Assembly (NCBI RefSeq): GCF_001458335.1 | Contig: NZ_CYTO01000009.1 | Location: 236,066-300,065 of the forward strand | From: Cognatishimia activa | GTDB taxonomy: Bacteria > Pseudomonadota > Alphaproteobacteria > Rhodobacterales > Rhodobacteraceae | DNA length: 64,000 nt | Reading direction: 5' to 3' | Shown here: one piece after another, positions 61,282 to 64,000 of the stretch | Numbering within the stretch: the stretch's first letter is position 1 | Layout of the letters: every line of letters begins with the position of its first letter | Program-made: the position numbers and the translations under genes | The notes under the pieces: model-generated | The model's database searches: none | Told to the model about the DNA's origin: nothing | Seen by the model: the letters and a program-made list of their open reading frames with translations, nothing else

Positions 61282-62481
61282 TTATCCTGCCTTACCAATC
61301 CGCATATGGGCTATGATTTGTCCATGATCGGATGCAAGCTTGTTGTAGGGCGCTTCCGGGTGGCTGCCATCGGTCAGATGGTCATTGAACACGCTGAAGT
61401 AATCCATCTCTCCAATACGCGCAGCATTGTCAGGATGGAAGTGGTTGCTGAGATAAATCTGGTCAATGCTTTCATGCACACCGCCAAACGCTGTTGTGTA
61501 AACCATGTCGCGCAAGCTTTTGCGAACAAAGAACTTTTCTGCTGGCGTGAGCTGTAGTTTCAACATCTCTTTGCGGATCTGAGCGTCTTCTTCCTCGCTA
61601 TAGCGATCCCGTGGGGTCTCCGCGTCATGGCGCAACATCCAAGCGTAGTTCTTGAAGGGTGTCTCACCGGAAATGATCTCGGAACTCACCGCATGTTCGC
61701 CATCATTGAAGTCGCCGGTCACCATGACTGGACGGCCCTTTTGCAGCTCTTCCACAATGGCTTTGCGTAAGACCCAAGCCTCGGCCATGCGCCGGACAGC
61801 CGCGCGCATGGAACCCAAAGCGCGGCCCACCGCATCATATTTCGTAAGATCGGCTTCTGGCGCAAAACCTGCGCCTTCCGGGGTGATGTGCTCCCCCAGT
61901 TTGGATTTCAGGTGGCAGTTAAAGACCGTGATCACCTGATCACCCACCGGGATGCGCACTTTGAGGATCGGTCGACTGATCTTGCTGATGGTGAACCCAC
62001 CGGCATCACCGCCACCAAGTTCTTGGAATGGGATGGTGATCGGCTGATCCAGCTCCTGAATGATTTCAGGATCCTCTGCGAAACCAAACCGGCTGAGAAC
62101 CGCGACGCCGGGGCGTCGTTGGCCAGCAAGGCCGGTGTCATTCACATTAGGTGCAAAGGCCAAAGCAGCATCGCCATAACCATCAAACCCAAGCTTCTTG
62201 AAAATGGCTTTGCGATGATAGCGTTTGTCGCGTCCGGGAATGACGGCATCGTTGAGTTCCGCGCCGCGCCGCTCCGTCTCATTGATGACATCACGCAGTG
62301 CGTCTTCTTCAAAGATCTCTTGAAAACCAACAATGTCGGCATCCATGGACAGCAATTGATCCGCCATCCAATCCACCTTCCAAGCGTATTCTTCCGATGT
62401 ATAGCTTTGAAACTTGTAATATTCTTTGTCAGCACCAATCAGGTTTTTGACATTGAAAGAGGCAATCGTGAACTGGGTCAT
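61282..62481 (-). CDS. Endonuclease/exonuclease/phosphatase-fold protein
   Basis: A 399-residue protein of the EEP superfamily. Catalytic motifs are complete: TIASFNVKNL (Asn), ADIVGFQEIF (Glu), VTGDFND (Asp, Asn) and ASDHGQII (Asp-His) at the C-terminal end. No signal peptide, so it is probably cytoplasmic. A DNase or phosphodiesterase role is likely, but the substrate is unknown. It is 9 bp before the PcaD-like gene in transcription order and may be co-transcribed. Confidence 0.88.
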   Translation of the reverse strand: MTQFTIASFNVKNLIGADKEYYKFQSYTSEEYAWKVDWMADQLLSMDADIVGFQEIFEEDALRDVINETERRGAELNDAVIPGRDKRYHRKAIFKKLGFDGYGDAALAFAPNVNDTGLAGQRRPGVAVLSRFGFAEDPEIIQELDQPITIPFQELGGGDAGGFTISKISRPILKVRIPVGDQVITVFNCHLKSKLGEHITPEGAGFAPEADLTKYDAVGRALGSMRAAVRRMAEAWVLRKAIVEELQKGRPVMVTGDFNDGEHAVSSEIISGETPFKNYAWMLRHDAETPRDRYSEEEDAQIRKEMLKLQLTPAEKFFVRKSLRDMVYTTAFGGVHESIDQIYLSNHFHPDNAARIGEMDYFSVFNDHLTDGSHPEAPYNKLASDHGQIIAHMRIGKAG

Positions 62482-62589
62482 TTCGCACCTTGGATCAGGT
62501 TGTTTGCATCAGATGTAGCGTAGCGATTGCCTGCAACAAAGGGGAGAACACTTGGTTCGCACCCCCAAACGACGGATTTTGTCAGGGGG

Positions 62590-63417
62590 TTAAGCTTTGA
62601 TTTGATCGACCCACTGGCGCAAAGCGTCGACGCATTCGGGTTCATCCAGGAATGGGATATGCCCGCGGTCTTTGACTTCGACGGTGATGGCGTGGGGCAG
62701 GGTGGCGCCCATTTTTTCAAAGCAATCCGGGGCTAAGATGTTGGAGTGTTCACCGCGCAGCACCGCAACAGGGATATCGGAAAATACCTCATAGAAGGGC
62801 CAAAGGTCTGGCACTTGTTGGACACCGGCTTCAAGCACCGCATCCCGCAACTTGGGGTCATAGGTTAGACCCAGGCCTTTATCGGTTTGACGGTAAAGAT
62901 GTTCGATCTCTTCGCGCCAGCGCGACGCGGGCACATTGTCAAAACCGACCATTACCTTGGGCCGCTTTTTGCTCGCTTCTTTCAGCGTTTTCCAGACAGG
63001 TGGTCGGCCGAGGTAATCGTTGATGACGGCCAAGCCGCGCGGATCGATCTCCGGGCCAATATCGTTGAAGGCAACACCCAACAAACGGTGCTTGGCCATC
63101 GCGCCAATCGCCATGGCGCAGAGCCCTCCTCGAGAACTGCCAAGCAGCGCGAATTGCACGATCCCGAGATGGTCCATCAATTCCAACGCATCCATGCTTT
63201 CGCGCGGGATATTGTAGGAGGCGTAGTCTTTGTCCCAATCAGAGCGACCCCGGCCTCGGTAATCCATCTTGATCAGGCGCACGCCATCAAGGTGGCCATC
63301 GATATAGCTGAAATCATTAGAGTTTCTGCTGAGACCGGAAAGGCATAGCACCGGGAGACCTTCGCCCTGATCAGAAAAATAAAGCGTCAGGCCGTCGGTG
63401 GTTTCAAAATTGGGCAT
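62590..63417 (-). CDS. Alpha/beta-fold hydrolase
   Basis: A 275-residue hydrolase with all three catalytic elements: nucleophile elbow LLGSSRGGLCA, acid near VLRGEHSN, and histidine in DRGHIPFLDEP. It resembles epoxide-hydrolase/lactonase-type proteins. I start at the ATG at 63417 (MPNFETTDGLTLYF); the open frame extends to 63675 but runs through the haloacid dehalogenase gene. It starts 10 bp after that gene's stop, so the two are probably co-transcribed. Confidence 0.88.
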   Translation of the reverse strand: MPNFETTDGLTLYFSDQGEGLPVLCLSGLSRNSNDFSYIDGHLDGVRLIKMDYRGRGRSDWDKDYASYNIPRESMDALELMDHLGIVQFALLGSSRGGLCAMAIGAMAKHRLLGVAFNDIGPEIDPRGLAVINDYLGRPPVWKTLKEASKKRPKVMVGFDNVPASRWREEIEHLYRQTDKGLGLTYDPKLRDAVLEAGVQQVPDLWPFYEVFSDIPVAVLRGEHSNILAPDCFEKMGATLPHAITVEVKDRGHIPFLDEPECVDALRQWVDQIKA

Positions 63418-63427
63418 TTGCTGTCCG

Positions 63428-64000
63428 TCACTGCGCCGCAAGGGCGGGGATATCTGTGAGATCCGATAATATATGCTGTGGCCGGTGGGGCAAGCGATCA
63501 ACCGGCTCGCTCGCGCGATTGACCCAAACGGTTTGAAAGCCAAATCCAGTGGCACCCGCTGCATCCCAGCCATTGGAGGAGGCAAAGAGCACCTGATCGG
63601 GTGTACAGTTGAAATGCTTGAGAACCAGCTCGTAGACCTGCGCGTCGGGTTTGAAAATGCCAACGTCTTCGACACTCAAACTGTCATCCAAGACATCGTT
63701 AATTCCGGCGCTATCGACGGCGGCTTGCAGCATTTTGGGTTCCCCATTGGACAGGATTGCTGTGTTCAAACCTTTGTCCTTGAGCGCTTTTAGCATTGCC
63801 GGCACTTCAGGGTAGGCGGCAAGCTCCCAATAGAGTTGCAGAAGACGTTCTCTGATTTTTGGGTCACTCTGCAAACCGGAGGCCTCCAGCGCCCAATCCA
63901 GACCGTCTTGGGTCACTCTCCAGAAATCCGTGTGTTCTTTTGTGATGGCGCGCAGCCAGGTGTATTGCAATTGCTTCAATCGCCAATCTGACGCCACTTT
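63428..64000 (-). CDS. Haloacid dehalogenase type II (5' end cut by window edge)
   Basis: The visible 190 residues are the C-terminal part of a type II haloacid dehalogenase or related HAD hydrolase: DWRLKQLQYTWLRA, LSNGEPKMLQAAVDSAGI, FKPDAQVYELVLKHF and SSNGWDAAGATGFGFQTVWVNR. The nucleophile aspartate of the N-terminal DAYGTL motif lies beyond the window. A GTG at 63997 is in frame, but the true start is upstream. It probably acts on 2-haloalkanoates; related phosphatases cannot be excluded. Confidence 0.9.
   Translation of the reverse strand, partial: KVASDWRLKQLQYTWLRAITKEHTDFWRVTQDGLDWALEASGLQSDPKIRERLLQLYWELAAYPEVPAMLKALKDKGLNTAILSNGEPKMLQAAVDSAGINDVLDDSLSVEDVGIFKPDAQVYELVLKHFNCTPDQVLFASSNGWDAAGATGFGFQTVWVNRASEPVDRLPHRPQHILSDLTDIPALAAQ

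Noticed and set aside
1-64000. CRISPR arrays, IS elements, prophage or integrative element
   Set aside because: No regularly spaced repeats, transposase or phage genes were seen. XerC at 31501 is the housekeeping recombinase next to DUF484, not a phage integrase.

Overview
The window looks like a chromosomal segment of an alphaproteobacterium of the Rhodobacteraceae (Roseobacter group). The reasons are moderately high G+C, a split hisBH / hisA / hisFE arrangement, a ruvCAB operon, ybgC-tolQRAB-pal-cpoB followed by tilS and ftsH, a prkA-yeaH-spoVR operon, alphaproteobacterial-type UvrD, PriA and FtsH, and an intergenic repeat I associate with this group (from memory, not searched). No rRNA, IS element, prophage or CRISPR array was seen. 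This is mostly core chromosome with a few accessory patches. Species cannot be given.

Layout. 1-7.1 kb is a small sensing and exopolysaccharide locus. It holds a membrane PAS histidine kinase (cut by the window edge), a secreted sulfite-oxidase-fold protein, a fused GT26 / phosphoglycosyltransferase, a LuxR-type response regulator, a Wzz-like chain-length protein and a Wzy/WaaL-like polymerase or ligase. All three upstream intergenic regions carry a dyad of the form CTATCC-N4-GGATAG, so the locus may be one local regulon. 7.1-9.7 kb holds tRNA-Tyr, rlmB and small proteins. 9.7-16.2 kb is the broken-up histidine cluster interleaved with peroxiredoxin/AraC, WGR, DUF2147 and DUF2867 genes. 16.3-23 kb holds two tRNA-Gly(GCC), MAPEG, pyruvate carboxylase and a diguanylate cyclase. 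23-34 kb holds UvrD with an unusual AT-rich in-frame insertion, the prkA-yeaH-spoVR operon with a long leader, xerC-DUF484 and a transaldolase.

34-36 kb is a PriA gene broken by a +1 frameshift. 36-43 kb holds an MFS carrier, prmA, DUF1127, ruvCAB, a MazG-like protein and a histidine phosphatase. 43.5-52.3 kb is the Tol-Pal cell-envelope operon followed by tilS and ftsH. 52.5-55.5 kb is a one-carbon folate set (fhs, chorismate mutase, folD). 55.6-64 kb holds a membrane LytTR regulator, then a co-oriented minus-strand run. This run is two DNA-repair genes (PdeM nuclease and Lhr-like helicase) with no accompanying ligase or exonuclease, two degraded beta-ketoadipate-pathway paralogues (a PcaB-like protein without its active site and a PcaD-like protein without its catalytic serine), an EEP-family nuclease, an alpha/beta hydrolase and a haloacid dehalogenase cut by the window edge.

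The points most worth following are the shared dyad of the 1-4.3 kb locus, the pair of catalytically dead Pca paralogues, the UvrD insertion, the priA frameshift, the dispersed intergenic repeat, and dyads next to the AraC and LytTR regulators. All functions are assigned by reading motifs; no database search was possible.
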